This document shows positions 39,446-47,887 of a stretch of 64,000 bases of DNA, one piece after another. A program made the translations under genes and the position numbers. Origin of the DNA: a bacterium (GTDB lineage: Bacteria > Pseudomonadota > Gammaproteobacteria > Burkholderiales > Thiobacillaceae); contig WOUQ01000009.1 of NCBI GenBank assembly GCA_009772925.1, forward strand, positions 62,001 through 126,000. The letters are read 5' to 3'. Numbering within the stretch: position 1 is the stretch's first letter; each line of letters opens with the position of its first letter. The notes under the pieces were generated by a model. It had not been told where the DNA came from and did no database searches. It saw nothing but the letters and a program-made list of their open reading frames with translations.

Positions 39446-42073
39446 TCATCGCATGGCTCCGGCTGCAGGATTGAGCCCGTAGCGACGCTCCAGCGTCGGC
39501 GCCAAGCCGGAACCTTGGGAGATCGACCGGGCCATGCGCGCTTCCATTTGCTCGACGATGACATCGAGCCGCGTGCTGCCATCGGGCTGCTGTTGCTGCT
39601 CGACGCGGGTTTCAACCCCACTGGCGCGGTTGATCACGTTCACTTCCACATTCACCTGGGGTTTGGTGGCAACTGCCCCACCCAGTGCCCGCAATTGCCC
39701 CGGCGTGAACACCGCCTCCCCCTGTCGGGCGATGATGGGCACTTCACCCGACACCAGACCGCCGGTGTGGAAGCAGCGCGCACCGGCGAACAGGGTGGCA
39801 CTGACCTGACGCGATGGCAGGCCATCGGCACCCAAGAGACCACCGCTGTGCGCGATGTTGGCGTTCACGCCCATCAGGTCACCCGAGCCCAGGGGCAACG
39901 CGGCACTGGCCGCCGGCGCAAACAGGCTCATCGCAAAGTTCGCCAGCGGCAAGGTGATCGCGCGCTGGATCTGGATGCGGATCAGGTCGCTGATGATGGA
40001 GTTGGCCAGGCTGTTGAAGTCCAGCTTGCCGGTCATCACAAACTGGGTGAGCGCGTCCTCCATGGATTTGAAGGCGCCCGTCACCGCGCGTTCGGCCTGC
40101 TTGGCGGCGTTGGTGGCGTCCTCGATATAGGTGCGCAAGGCCGCCTTGGCCCCGAACTCGGTGCTGCGCTGGTACTCGGCGTTGGCCCGAATCAGGCTCT
40201 CCACAATGGGCAGCTGACGCGCCAGGGCGTCGTTGATGGCCTCGATGGTCTGGGCACGCAGATCGGCGTCCTGGATCTGGCTGGCTTCCTTGCGCGCGGC
40301 GGTGGCGGATTTTTCGAGTTCGTTGCGGGCTTGCAGGACGGCACGTTCGCTCGCTGACAGATCCAGCATTTCGCGCTGCAGCTGCAAGGCCTCGATGCGC
40401 TGACGGTTGCCGCCGATCAGCCCTTCGGTGATCTTGCGGGCGGCCGCTTCTTCTTTTTCGTAAGCGTCGAAGGCCTGGTTGGCGGCTTTCTGCCGCTCAA
40501 TGGCTTCGAGCACCTGGATGTACTGCTCGGCTTGCGCCGCCACCCCCTGGTAGCCCTTGGCCTCGATCTGCAAGGCACGCGCACGCAGCTCGGCCGATTC
40601 GCCTTCCTGGGTGCGCAAGAGCCGGGTGCGCAGCTGGTTGAGGAAGGCCTCGCCCTCATCAGGTTTGGCGGCAGCAGTCGGCCTGGCAAAGGCGCTGAGG
40701 TCCAGATTGGCGGGTGGCCGGGGCGCACGGGGCAGGGTCGGCAGGAAGCGGTCGTAGATGGCCTGAACTTCCCGGGCCTGTGCTTCGGTGTCGAGCACGA
40801 ACCGCTGGCCCATGACGCGCACCGTGCGGCGCTGCTCGTCAAAGAACTTGGCAACCCGGTCGGTATAGCCCGGGTTCTGGTTGATATTGAAGAGCCGGTC
40901 GTTGGCGGCACGCACATAGTCGTCACGTGCCGTTTGCAGTTTGGCGATTTCGGCATCGATGGCCTGTGCATCGAACCCATAGTTCTTGTAGAAGGTCAGC
41001 AGTTCGGTCTTGAACCAGGTCTCGATGTCCTTGCCCACCACCGACAGGCTGTCAAAGGGTTGGGCGATCACACGCTTCAAGAGCACCGCCGACTCGGCGA
41101 TGAAGGCCAGACCGGAAGCGACAGACTCCAGAAACGCCAGCGTGGCCTCCCGGTTGGACGTGATGCGCTGCAGCTCGTTGCTGAAGCTGCCCGTCTCCGT
41201 CTGCGCCAGGATCACCTGCTCGGTGAAGTCGGCCAGCACCGGAATGACGGCCGCGCCGATCTGGCGCTGCACGCCCTCGAAGATGGCCGACAGGCGCGTG
41301 AGGTTGTCGTTGAAGACTTCCGATGCGCGTGCCACGTCTTCGGACATCACGAGGCCTAAGCGCTGCGCTTCTTCCATCAGCGCGGTGATGCCCTCTCGCC
41401 CCTGGTTGAGGAAGGGGATCAGGTTGAGCCCCTCTCGGCCAAAGAGCTTGATGGCCAAGGCCGCCTTGTCTGCGCCGTCGGGCATATCGGCGAACTTCTC
41501 GGCCAGATCCAGCAAGACCTGCTCGGTTGGCCGGATCTGCCCATGGGCGTCTGTGGCCGCCACACCCAGCGCCTGCAAGGCCTTGCTGCCTTCGGCGCCC
41601 TCGAAGCGACTGTCAAACAACGCGACAGACAGGCGCTGCAGCCCCTTGGTCAGCCCTTCGGTGCTGACGTCCGAGAGCTTGGCGGCGTAGTCGAGCGCCG
41701 TGAGCGCTTCAACCGAGACACCGGTCTTCTGCGAGAGCTTGAAGAACTCATCGCCCACACGGGCCACGGGCATGACCAGGGCAGTGATGCCCACACCCAA
41801 GGCGGCAATGCTGGCACCGGCCATCAAACCGGCGGGGCCGAGTTTGCCCAGGACCGAGCCAAGCACGCCAAGCCGGTCGGTGGCGGCCTGCAGTTGGAAC
41901 TTGGCGTCGTTGGCGGCAGACGACAGCAGTTTCAGGCCCCCAGTCGCAGGTGTGGCCGCCGCCTCGATTTTCTTGAGCGAGCGCTCCCCCTTCTCACCAA
42001 TCTCGGACAGCTCGGCTTTGACCTTGCCGCCGTCGACCACGGACAGGCGGATGGAGAGGTTGCGTTCGGCCAT
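39446..42073 (-). CDS. Tail tape measure protein
   Basis: Tape measure (875 aa) that sets tail length. N-terminal LSIRLSVVDGGKVKAELSEI, typical of lambda-type tape measures, a hydrophobic stretch (GLMAGASIAALGVGITALVM), long helical middle regions (residues about 470-640), and a lambda-type C-terminal domain around FKSMEDALTQFVMTGKLDFN. A Gly-rich end with GGLVSGEVPIIARQGEAVF precedes the C-terminus. It lies downstream of the two tail-assembly chaperone frames. Confidence 0.9.
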   Translation of the reverse strand: MAERNLSIRLSVVDGGKVKAELSEIGEKGERSLKKIEAAATPATGGLKLLSSAANDAKFQLQAATDRLGVLGSVLGKLGPAGLMAGASIAALGVGITALVMPVARVGDEFFKLSQKTGVSVEALTALDYAAKLSDVSTEGLTKGLQRLSVALFDSRFEGAEGSKALQALGVAATDAHGQIRPTEQVLLDLAEKFADMPDGADKAALAIKLFGREGLNLIPFLNQGREGITALMEEAQRLGLVMSEDVARASEVFNDNLTRLSAIFEGVQRQIGAAVIPVLADFTEQVILAQTETGSFSNELQRITSNREATLAFLESVASGLAFIAESAVLLKRVIAQPFDSLSVVGKDIETWFKTELLTFYKNYGFDAQAIDAEIAKLQTARDDYVRAANDRLFNINQNPGYTDRVAKFFDEQRRTVRVMGQRFVLDTEAQAREVQAIYDRFLPTLPRAPRPPANLDLSAFARPTAAAKPDEGEAFLNQLRTRLLRTQEGESAELRARALQIEAKGYQGVAAQAEQYIQVLEAIERQKAANQAFDAYEKEEAAARKITEGLIGGNRQRIEALQLQREMLDLSASERAVLQARNELEKSATAARKEASQIQDADLRAQTIEAINDALARQLPIVESLIRANAEYQRSTEFGAKAALRTYIEDATNAAKQAERAVTGAFKSMEDALTQFVMTGKLDFNSLANSIISDLIRIQIQRAITLPLANFAMSLFAPAASAALPLGSGDLMGVNANIAHSGGLLGADGLPSRQVSATLFAGARCFHTGGLVSGEVPIIARQGEAVFTPGQLRALGGAVATKPQVNVEVNVINRASGVETRVEQQQQPDGSTRLDVIVEQMEARMARSISQGSGLAPTLERRYGLNPAAGAMR

Positions 42074-42109
42074 GGGAAGAAGAAATCCGATATCGGGTGA
42101 ATCGTGGGT

Positions 42110-42325
42110 CTATGTGTCTTGTTGCAATGTGCTCATCAGGCCCGCCTCGACTGCTGGAAAGAGATCGATTGCCGTCGCGCGATCGAGCCCCGTGCACTCG
42201 CAAGCCAGCATCCAGGCATTGAGGTCGAGCCCCACCACGCGGCCCTGCGCCATGCGCAATTGGCTGGCACAGATGTCAATCGCACTGGCGGCTTGCCAGC
42301 CTTCCAGGCTCTCGGGCGCGTTCAT
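42110..42325 (-). CDS. Tail assembly chaperone, frameshift extension (gpT-like)
   Basis: Seventy-one codons, beginning MNAPESLEGWQAASAIDICA, in the -1 frame relative to the upstream chaperone gene. The frame is open without stop from the slippery site at 42415-42421, and includes a Cys-rich segment (SYCSACPESCPECPY) before this ATG. It is most likely translated as the C-terminal part of a fusion rather than from its own ATG, as in gpGT of lambda. Confidence 0.75.
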   Translation of the reverse strand: MNAPESLEGWQAASAIDICASQLRMAQGRVVGLDLNAWMLACECTGLDRATAIDLFPAVEAGLMSTLQQDT

Positions 42326-42408
42326 GGTGTAGGGGCACTCGGGACATGATTCAGGGCAGGCGCTGCAATAGCTCGGCCCGCCACCGAAGTGCCACGCGGT
42401 GCGGGCCT

Positions 42409-42759
42409 TCAGGCGTTTTTTTCGGAGTCCAGCGCATAGAGGCCGGCGAGGTATTCGCGCTCGAAGGCATCGGCCAGGAGCCAGTGCTCCATCAGCGCTG
42501 CCACACCCTCGGGGGTGACGGCAGCGGGTTTGCCCTTGTCGTCGGCCACACCTTCCCAGGCCAAGACAGCCAGCTTGGCGAGTTCCGTGATGAGCGTCGC
42601 GGTGCGCTCTCCGGCCGCAGCGGTATCGGTGCCGGCGACTTTGGAGGCGGCATGGCGTGCGGCCATGACGAGGGCGGTGGTGGCGGGACGCACCTGCAGG
42701 CGCACGCCGGCGGCCAGCGTGATCCAGTGCGGTTCACGCGGGAGATTGAGTTTGATCAT
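42409..42759 (-). CDS. Tail assembly chaperone (gpG-like)
   Basis: A 116-aa soluble protein starting MIKLNLPREPHWITLAAGVR and ending LYALDSEKNA. It stands between the tail tube and tape-measure genes, where siphophages carry the G/GT chaperones that bind the tape measure. The last codons contain the slippery heptamer. Confidence 0.8.
   Translation of the reverse strand: MIKLNLPREPHWITLAAGVRLQVRPATTALVMAARHAASKVAGTDTAAAGERTATLITELAKLAVLAWEGVADDKGKPAAVTPEGVAALMEHWLLADAFEREYLAGLYALDSEKNA
42415..42421 (-). promoter_or_regulatory. -1 programmed ribosomal frameshift site
   Basis: The heptamer A AAA AAC, in the correct phase for simultaneous -1 slippage (preceding codon GAA), four codons before the zero-frame stop of the gpG-like gene. 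After slippage the frame stays open through the gpT-like ORF, giving a fusion of about 216 aa. Confidence 0.75.
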
Positions 42760-42779
42760 GAGAAACCTCGGTCAGGTGA

Positions 42780-43718
42780 TCAGTAGGAAGAGACGTCGTT
42801 CACCAGCTCGACGGTGAACATGCGCGCCACGCTGGTGGCCTTGGCGGCTTGCCATTCGAAGGTGGCCTGGATGCCGCCGGGGCCCGAGATGGAGAGCTTG
42901 GGCTTGGGTAGATAGACCTCATGGGCGATGAAGGTCAGCCGGTGATCGGCATCGATCGCGTAGCCAAAGGTCAATTCGAGCGGGGTGTTGTTCGTGGCGG
43001 CATCGATCAGCGTGGTGTCGGCAAAGCGCACTTCCAGATTGCCGGTGAGACTGGCCACCGTCGGATCCGCACCGTCGATCTTGCCGTCGGAGCGGATGGT
43101 CTCGATGCGTTCCAGGTTGTTGGCATAGGTCAGCTGCGCCGAGACCACATTGCCCAGGGCCTGTCCCTCGCGCAGGATTTGGCCTTGAAACTGGTTGAAG
43201 CGCTGCAATTCGCGAGTGGCCGGGGTGTCATCCAGCGTGGCGGTGCGCCGCACCTCGCCCTGAGCCACCAGACCCACCGTGGCATTCGCAGCTCCCGAGC
43301 GGGCAAAACCCACCTGCAGGCTGTTGACCATGACGCCGGAAGCCACGAACCAGGCCGGGATGTCCGGCAGACCCGTTTCCAGGGTGAGGCTGGGCAGGCT
43401 CGGTTTGCCTGAAGCAAAGGTGTGGGTCACCACGCCCGTGCCCACCGAGGTGGGCTCGCCCAGCAAGGCCTTGAGCCACAGGCCGATGTGGTGCACGTCC
43501 AGCGGCACGACCATGTCGCCCTCGACCTTGATCACGTCGCGGATCGGCGCACTCGGGTCGCGCCCGAGGCCGATCAGGTCATTGGCAATCAGCCCCTGTT
43601 CGGAGCCGAGTGAGGTGGAGACAAAGGGCAGCTGCCAGTAGCCATCTACCGGGGTGCTGGCATAGGTGGATTCGAACGCGGCCAAGAGGCTGGCGTTCGC
43701 GCCGTAGGCACGGGCCAT
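42780..43718 (-). CDS. Phage tail tube protein
   Basis: A 312-aa major tail protein. It begins ARAYGANASLLAAFESTYAS, with GYWQLPFVSTSLGSEQGLI, and has a beta-rich second half with LTLETGLPDIPAWFVASGVM and LELTFGYAIDADHRLTF. Matches phage tail tube proteins of Siphoviridae in position and character. Confidence 0.82.
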   Translation of the reverse strand: MARAYGANASLLAAFESTYASTPVDGYWQLPFVSTSLGSEQGLIANDLIGLGRDPSAPIRDVIKVEGDMVVPLDVHHIGLWLKALLGEPTSVGTGVVTHTFASGKPSLPSLTLETGLPDIPAWFVASGVMVNSLQVGFARSGAANATVGLVAQGEVRRTATLDDTPATRELQRFNQFQGQILREGQALGNVVSAQLTYANNLERIETIRSDGKIDGADPTVASLTGNLEVRFADTTLIDAATNNTPLELTFGYAIDADHRLTFIAHEVYLPKPKLSISGPGGIQATFEWQAAKATSVARMFTVELVNDVSSY

Positions 43719-43743
43719 AGGTTTTTCTCCTTGGGAAGTGGGT

Positions 43744-44175
43744 TCAGTTCAGTGGCCCGGCACTGCTGTAGCGCAGGACCACGGGCAGTAGGCAGGCCTT
43801 GATGCCGCTCGTGCCCTCGGGGGCCAGTTCATCGAACTTCGGTTGACCGATTTCGGCGTACTCGACGACACCGGCGAGTGTCCGGTCGGCTTCGATCAGG
43901 GAAGCCAACTCGGTGAGCAGCCCATCCATGCGTGAATCGCGCGTACTGGCATCCGGATCAGCCACAAACAGTTCGATGGCTACCTGGTGCTGCCAGTGGT
44001 AAGTCAGTGGCGAGAGCGATACCTCGGGCTCGCCCATCTCGCCATCGCGCAGGATCGCCATGGCGTGGTCCGCGATACGCTCGGGCAAGGCGGCGTTGCG
44101 CTTGACCGTTGTTCCCAAGGACAACTGGCCGAGGACCGCGAACAAAGCACCGATGGCGTTCTCTCTTTGGCTCAT
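43744..44175 (-). CDS. Tail terminator-like protein (gpU position)
   Basis: A 143-aa protein (MSQRENAIGALFAVLGQLSL, YHWQHQVAIELFVADPD, GIKACLLPVVLRYSSAG). The central strand pattern and its place before the tube gene fit a tail terminator. Its start overlaps the DUF6441 stop as ATGA. Confidence 0.65.
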   Translation of the reverse strand: MSQRENAIGALFAVLGQLSLGTTVKRNAALPERIADHAMAILRDGEMGEPEVSLSPLTYHWQHQVAIELFVADPDASTRDSRMDGLLTELASLIEADRTLAGVVEYAEIGQPKFDELAPEGTSGIKACLLPVVLRYSSAGPLN

Positions 44176-44834
44176 GACGTTGCCCCTTTGCGGTCGGCTT
44201 CATCGAAACGGTTGGCAATGCGCTGGGCCAGCGTGCTGATCCAGCGACGCGTGCTGCGGTCGATGTCGAATTTCTTCTTCAGGGTCACTTGGGGCACCAG
44301 CAGGAACATCGGGACTGTCACGAGCCCTCGGCCAGTGGCCTGGGCCTTTTGCGAGGCAGCGGAGAAGCCGCCGCGTTGGCCTTGGCGGGCGCGCTGGTTT
44401 TCTGCGACGAGCAGCGACGGTTTGCCTCGACGGTAGATGAAGCGCAGGCGCTGGCCCCGGAGCTTCTCCCAAAGACCGGGGGTCATGCGCTTGCCGCGCG
44501 GGCCCTTGCCGGCAGCCGGCAAGGGAATGGCCAGCCAGAATCCATCCTTGGAACGGATGGTGGCCCCCTGGTCATGCGCACCGACGATGACGGGTGCGCG
44601 GCTGTAGACCAGGCCTGCGGCCTTGATGCTCAGTTTGCCTTTGGGATAGACCTCAGCGCGCCAGGTGTTGGCCAAGCGCTGGCCGAGGCCCACGCCGGTG
44701 ACCTGGCTGCGCAACTCGGTCTTGAGGCCATCGGTGGCTTCACGGATGGAATGCGTGACCGCCTGTTCAGCAATGCGCACTTCATCGGCCAGCATCTGAT
44801 CCAGATTGCCAGCAAGTGCCGCTATGAGCTTCAT
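44172..44834 (-). CDS. DUF6441 family protein (tail completion, gpZ position)
   Basis: A 220-aa protein with ALAGNLDQMLADEVRIAEQA, a helical start, WRAEVYPKGKLSIKAAGLVY, and the basic RGKRMTPGLWEKLRGQRLRF. It has the DUF6441 pattern and sits between the head-tail connector and tail terminator genes, so a role in tail completion is likely. ATGA overlaps on both sides. Confidence 0.7.
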   Translation of the reverse strand: MKLIAALAGNLDQMLADEVRIAEQAVTHSIREATDGLKTELRSQVTGVGLGQRLANTWRAEVYPKGKLSIKAAGLVYSRAPVIVGAHDQGATIRSKDGFWLAIPLPAAGKGPRGKRMTPGLWEKLRGQRLRFIYRRGKPSLLVAENQRARQGQRGGFSAASQKAQATGRGLVTVPMFLLVPQVTLKKKFDIDRSTRRWISTLAQRIANRFDEADRKGATS

Positions 44835-45139
44835 AGCGGTGCTCCAGTCAGCGTCCAGATCAAGCGGTCCCGATCCGCCAGGGGCTCACCCACCACCTGG
44901 TAGGTCTGGCCGGCAACAGTGAAGCGCTCGCCCTCGCGGGGAGATGCAACGTCACGAGCCATCACATCGAAGCGGTGGGTGGCCAGTGCCAACCGGGTGT
45001 CGCCGAAGGACTCGACCACATCGGCCTGTTTGGCGATGAATCGCGTGGCGATCTCGCGACCATCGGCCAGCCGGTAGGTGCCGGGCACCCCCAGCCGGGC
45101 GAACAGGCGCAAGACCGCCCGCTCAAATGCAACTTGCAT
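44831..45139 (-). CDS. Head-tail joining protein
   Basis: A 102-aa small beta-rich protein: ARLGVPGTYRLADGREIATR, then FTVAGQTYQVVGEPLADRDR. Similar in size and context to lambda gpFII. It follows the major capsid gene by four bases. Confidence 0.7.
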   Translation of the reverse strand: MQVAFERAVLRLFARLGVPGTYRLADGREIATRFIAKQADVVESFGDTRLALATHRFDVMARDVASPREGERFTVAGQTYQVVGEPLADRDRLIWTLTGAPL

Positions 45140-45143
45140 CGGA

Positions 45144-46157
45144 TCAGGCGGTCAGCTTGATCAGCACGCCCGGGCGGTGGCACATGGGCAGCGGGTTGCT
45201 CTGGGTGTGCAGGTCGGTGCCACGGTCGAACTGGCGAGGAGCCTGCTTGGCGTACAGCGACTGGCCCAGCGTGTTGACCGTCTCGTTGAAGTCGGCCGGG
45301 GCGAAGTAGGTGCCGAAGGTATCGACCGTGCCGAGCGGAAAGGCATGGGCTTCGCCCGCAGCAATGAAGCGGCGGGTACCCAGATCCCCATTGGCCTGCA
45401 GGTAGGCGGCTTGGCCCCGGTATTCCTCGAAGGTGACCCCGGCGTAGGTGAAGCCCGAACGCACATCGTTGATCAGCACCGCACCTTGCTGCCAGTTGGT
45501 GTAGGCGGTCTTGACCTCCTTGTGGGTGGTCAGTGCCCGGAAGAATTCTGGTGAGCACAGCACATGCACACCGGTCATGAATTCACCCTGCAGGGCGTCT
45601 TCAATCTTGGTCAGCAGGTCGTAGCAGTGGCCCTTGACCTCGCTGTTGGCATTGGCCAGATCGAAGTTGACCGATTGCGGCGTGATCTGGAATTCGGTGA
45701 ACAGGTTGCTGATGACGCTGCCATCGGCATCCAGGATTTCACCCTTCAATGCACCCATACGCAGATGCTCGAGCGTGATGGCGTGCTTGTTGCGCATGGT
45801 CTCCAGGTGACGAGCGAGCACGCCGGAGATGGCCTCCATCTCGGTCTCGGAGCCGAAGGCACGGATGCCCTGGACTTCTTCGGGCAGGACCACATCGTCG
45901 TGCGGGATGTGCGGAATGACGAAGGAGCGCAGTTTGCGTTTGCCACGTTCACCGACCGTGCCGGGCGAGCCAGGCGGCTTGGTGGGCAGCAGGTTGAGCT
46001 TACCGGCGTACTCCTCGACGATGATCTGACGGGTGCGCACCGGCTTGGCCGGGAACAGGTTCAAAGCCTCCAGGCGGCCATAGCGGTTGGGGATGAGGTT
46101 GATGGCGGCGGTGAGGCTGGCCATCGAGAATCCAGGGTTCAGAAACGGGTTGTTCAT
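45144..46157 (-). CDS. Major capsid protein (lambda gpE type)
   Basis: HK97-fold capsid protein (337 aa) of the gpE family. It has FSMASLTAAINLIPNRYGRL, RTRQIIVEEYAGKLNLLPTK, the conserved RKLRSFVIPHIPHDDVVLPE and FMTGVHVLCSPEFFRALTTH. ATG 46157 has GGAG upstream. An inverted repeat lies between it and the decoration gene. Confidence 0.92.
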   Translation of the reverse strand: MNNPFLNPGFSMASLTAAINLIPNRYGRLEALNLFPAKPVRTRQIIVEEYAGKLNLLPTKPPGSPGTVGERGKRKLRSFVIPHIPHDDVVLPEEVQGIRAFGSETEMEAISGVLARHLETMRNKHAITLEHLRMGALKGEILDADGSVISNLFTEFQITPQSVNFDLANANSEVKGHCYDLLTKIEDALQGEFMTGVHVLCSPEFFRALTTHKEVKTAYTNWQQGAVLINDVRSGFTYAGVTFEEYRGQAAYLQANGDLGTRRFIAAGEAHAFPLGTVDTFGTYFAPADFNETVNTLGQSLYAKQAPRQFDRGTDLHTQSNPLPMCHRPGVLIKLTA

Positions 46158-46178
46158 TCGAGGCTCCAGAAATGACGA

Positions 46179-46209
46179 AACCCGCGCAAGCCAGACGGCC
46201 AGGCGGGTT
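46179..46209 (-). terminator. Stem-loop between decoration and capsid genes
   Basis: AACCCGC and GCGGGTT, 17 bases apart, followed on the minus strand by only TTTC. It might be a weak attenuator or a processing/stability hairpin just ahead of the capsid gene. The same arms occur at 58111-58140. Confidence 0.4.
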
Positions 46210-46243
46210 CGGGGATGAAAGACGGGCAGGTTTAGGACGTAGG

Positions 46244-46621
46244 TCAGGCGGATTCACGCACCAGCACACCGCGCTCGGCCAGCTGCTGCTCGTAGGCCAT
46301 GCGCTGGGCGCCGGTGAGGGAAATCGGCCAGATCAGCGCGGTCTTGGCCACGATGGCGTGGCGGGCGATCAGGATGGCGTCGCTGCGGTCGGCATTGGTG
46401 GCATCGATCGCGTTGGCCAGCACCCCGATGGCGTCCTCAGTGCCGTCGGTGGCGGCGGGGTCGATGGCGTAGTGCTTGCCATCGCTGGCATTGCGGCCGA
46501 GTACCGTGCCCAAGGGCAGGTTCTGGCCAGCGGCGATGGTGGCGACGTCCCGCGAATAGCGGTTGGGGGCTTCGTACTTCAACAGGTCGCCGAGGTTGTT
46601 TTGTTCGGTGATGGAGGTCAT
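46244..46621 (-). CDS. Head decoration protein (lambda gpD type)
   Basis: A 125-aa protein with NNLGDLLKYEAPNRYSRDVA and AAGQNLPLGTVLGRNASDGK, typical of gpD. It trims the capsid surface at threefold axes in relatives. ATG 46621. Confidence 0.85.
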   Translation of the reverse strand: MTSITEQNNLGDLLKYEAPNRYSRDVATIAAGQNLPLGTVLGRNASDGKHYAIDPAATDGTEDAIGVLANAIDATNADRSDAILIARHAIVAKTALIWPISLTGAQRMAYEQQLAERGVLVRESA

Positions 46622-46648
46622 GGGTCAGTCCTTTCTGGGTCTGGTGCG

Positions 46649-46993
46649 TCAGGCCTGGGCCGTGAGTTTTTTGACGGCGGCCACTATGGGTGAGGCTTCT
46701 GGGCGGTCGATGTTTTGCGTGCCAGCATCCACGGTGATGGTCGAGCGGATGTCATCGGCCTCAGACCGTGCCGCACGGGCGTCAATCAGGACGCGCCGGA
46801 CGTCAGCTTCGGTCTTGCCGACGGCGATGAACTCGGCCGCGCGGTCGGGGCAGCCGGCCAGCAGACAAACCTCGGCGATGGCCTGGGCAGCCTGAGTCAC
46901 TTCGCGACGGGCTTCAGCCACCAGCACGGCGGCTTCGTCGGTGCTGATGGTGTCGGCGGTCTCGATCACTTTCTCTTCTTCATTCATGGTCAT
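46649..46993 (-). CDS. Nested scaffold protein (Nu3-like) from an internal start
   Basis: In the frame of the S49 gene, ATG 46993 (or 46987) is preceded by AAGAAGGAA-type purines and begins a 114-aa acidic, helical protein. Lambda makes its Nu3 scaffold from an internal start in gene C; the arrangement here is parallel. Expression from this start is inference. Confidence 0.45.
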   Translation of the reverse strand: MTMNEEEKVIETADTISTDEAAVLVAEARREVTQAAQAIAEVCLLAGCPDRAAEFIAVGKTEADVRRVLIDARAARSEADDIRSTITVDAGTQNIDRPEASPIVAAVKKLTAQA

Positions 46994-47887
46994 TTCCTTC
47001 TTCAAGGGTGCCGCCTCAGCACGGATGACGCCCCGCACCTGAGACGGCGGATGGTTACGGGCGTTGAGATACGAGTGGAATTCGCTGAGGGTGACCTCCA
47101 ACGTCTGGAGGCCATCAGCCAGTCCTTGGGCCACAGCATTGCTGCCGAAGAAGAGTCCAGCCTCGGTGGCGCGCACGGCATCAACGTCCAGGTCTCGCAT
47201 CGCAGCCACGTGCTCGGTGAAGATGGAATACAGCCGATCCACTTCGCCTTGCAGCTCGCTCTTGGCGGTATCCGATAAGGGCTCGTGAGGCGAGTAGTCG
47301 TTCTTGTGGGCGCCCGCCGTGATGGCGGTGAACCGATAGCCGTCCTTGGCATCCTTGACCGATTGGTCGACATGCAAGGCGATGACGCCGATCGAGCCGA
47401 CCCCACCGGTTTCGGTTACGAACAGGCGCTGGGCACTGGCGGCAATCGCATAGGCCGCTGAATACGCGGCATCGTTGGCCACCGCCCAGACGGGTTTCAT
47501 GGCTGCCACCTCGCGCACACGGCGGGCCAACTCGAAACTGCCCGAGGCTTCGCCGCCCGGGGAGTCGATGTCGAGCAAGATGCCGATGACATGGGGATCA
47601 GCCAAGGCAGCATCCAACATCGCGGCGATCTCGCCGTAGGACGTCAGGCCTGAGGCGGCTTCCATGCCCAGCGAGCGCTTGACCAGCGAGCCGTGGATCG
47701 GTATCACTGCGATGCCGTCGGGGGTTGCGGCTGCAGGCGGCCGTTGGTAAACGGCCATGTCCATGGAAGGCAGCGTGGGGACAACGGCCATACCGATGCG
47801 CTGCCCGACCACGGAGAGAATCACGTCCAGCTTGGGTCGGTGAATCAGCAGGGGCGTCCCGAACAGGCGGGAGGCAAGGTAAGTCAT
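46649..47887 (-). CDS. S49 family head maturation protease with C-terminal scaffold
   Basis: Protease (412 aa) of the lambda gpC type. The S49 fold starts at about residue 58 (DGIAVIPIHGSLVKRSLG), with LLDIDSPGGEASGSFELARR and the catalytic Ser region TGGVGSIGVIALHVD. After about residue 290 the sequence changes to a charged, helical C-terminal part starting MTMNEEEKVIETADTIST, the likely scaffold. Its start overlaps the portal stop as ATGA. Confidence 0.88.
   Translation of the reverse strand: MTYLASRLFGTPLLIHRPKLDVILSVVGQRIGMAVVPTLPSMDMAVYQRPPAAATPDGIAVIPIHGSLVKRSLGMEAASGLTSYGEIAAMLDAALADPHVIGILLDIDSPGGEASGSFELARRVREVAAMKPVWAVANDAAYSAAYAIAASAQRLFVTETGGVGSIGVIALHVDQSVKDAKDGYRFTAITAGAHKNDYSPHEPLSDTAKSELQGEVDRLYSIFTEHVAAMRDLDVDAVRATEAGLFFGSNAVAQGLADGLQTLEVTLSEFHSYLNARNHPPSQVRGVIRAEAAPLKKEMTMNEEEKVIETADTISTDEAAVLVAEARREVTQAAQAIAEVCLLAGCPDRAAEFIAVGKTEADVRRVLIDARAARSEADDIRSTITVDAGTQNIDRPEASPIVAAVKKLTAQA

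Noticed and set aside
42110-42325. gpT-like ORF as an independent gene
   Set aside because: The open frame extends upstream to the slippery site and its ATG lacks a Shine-Dalgarno, so frameshift translation is the better explanation.
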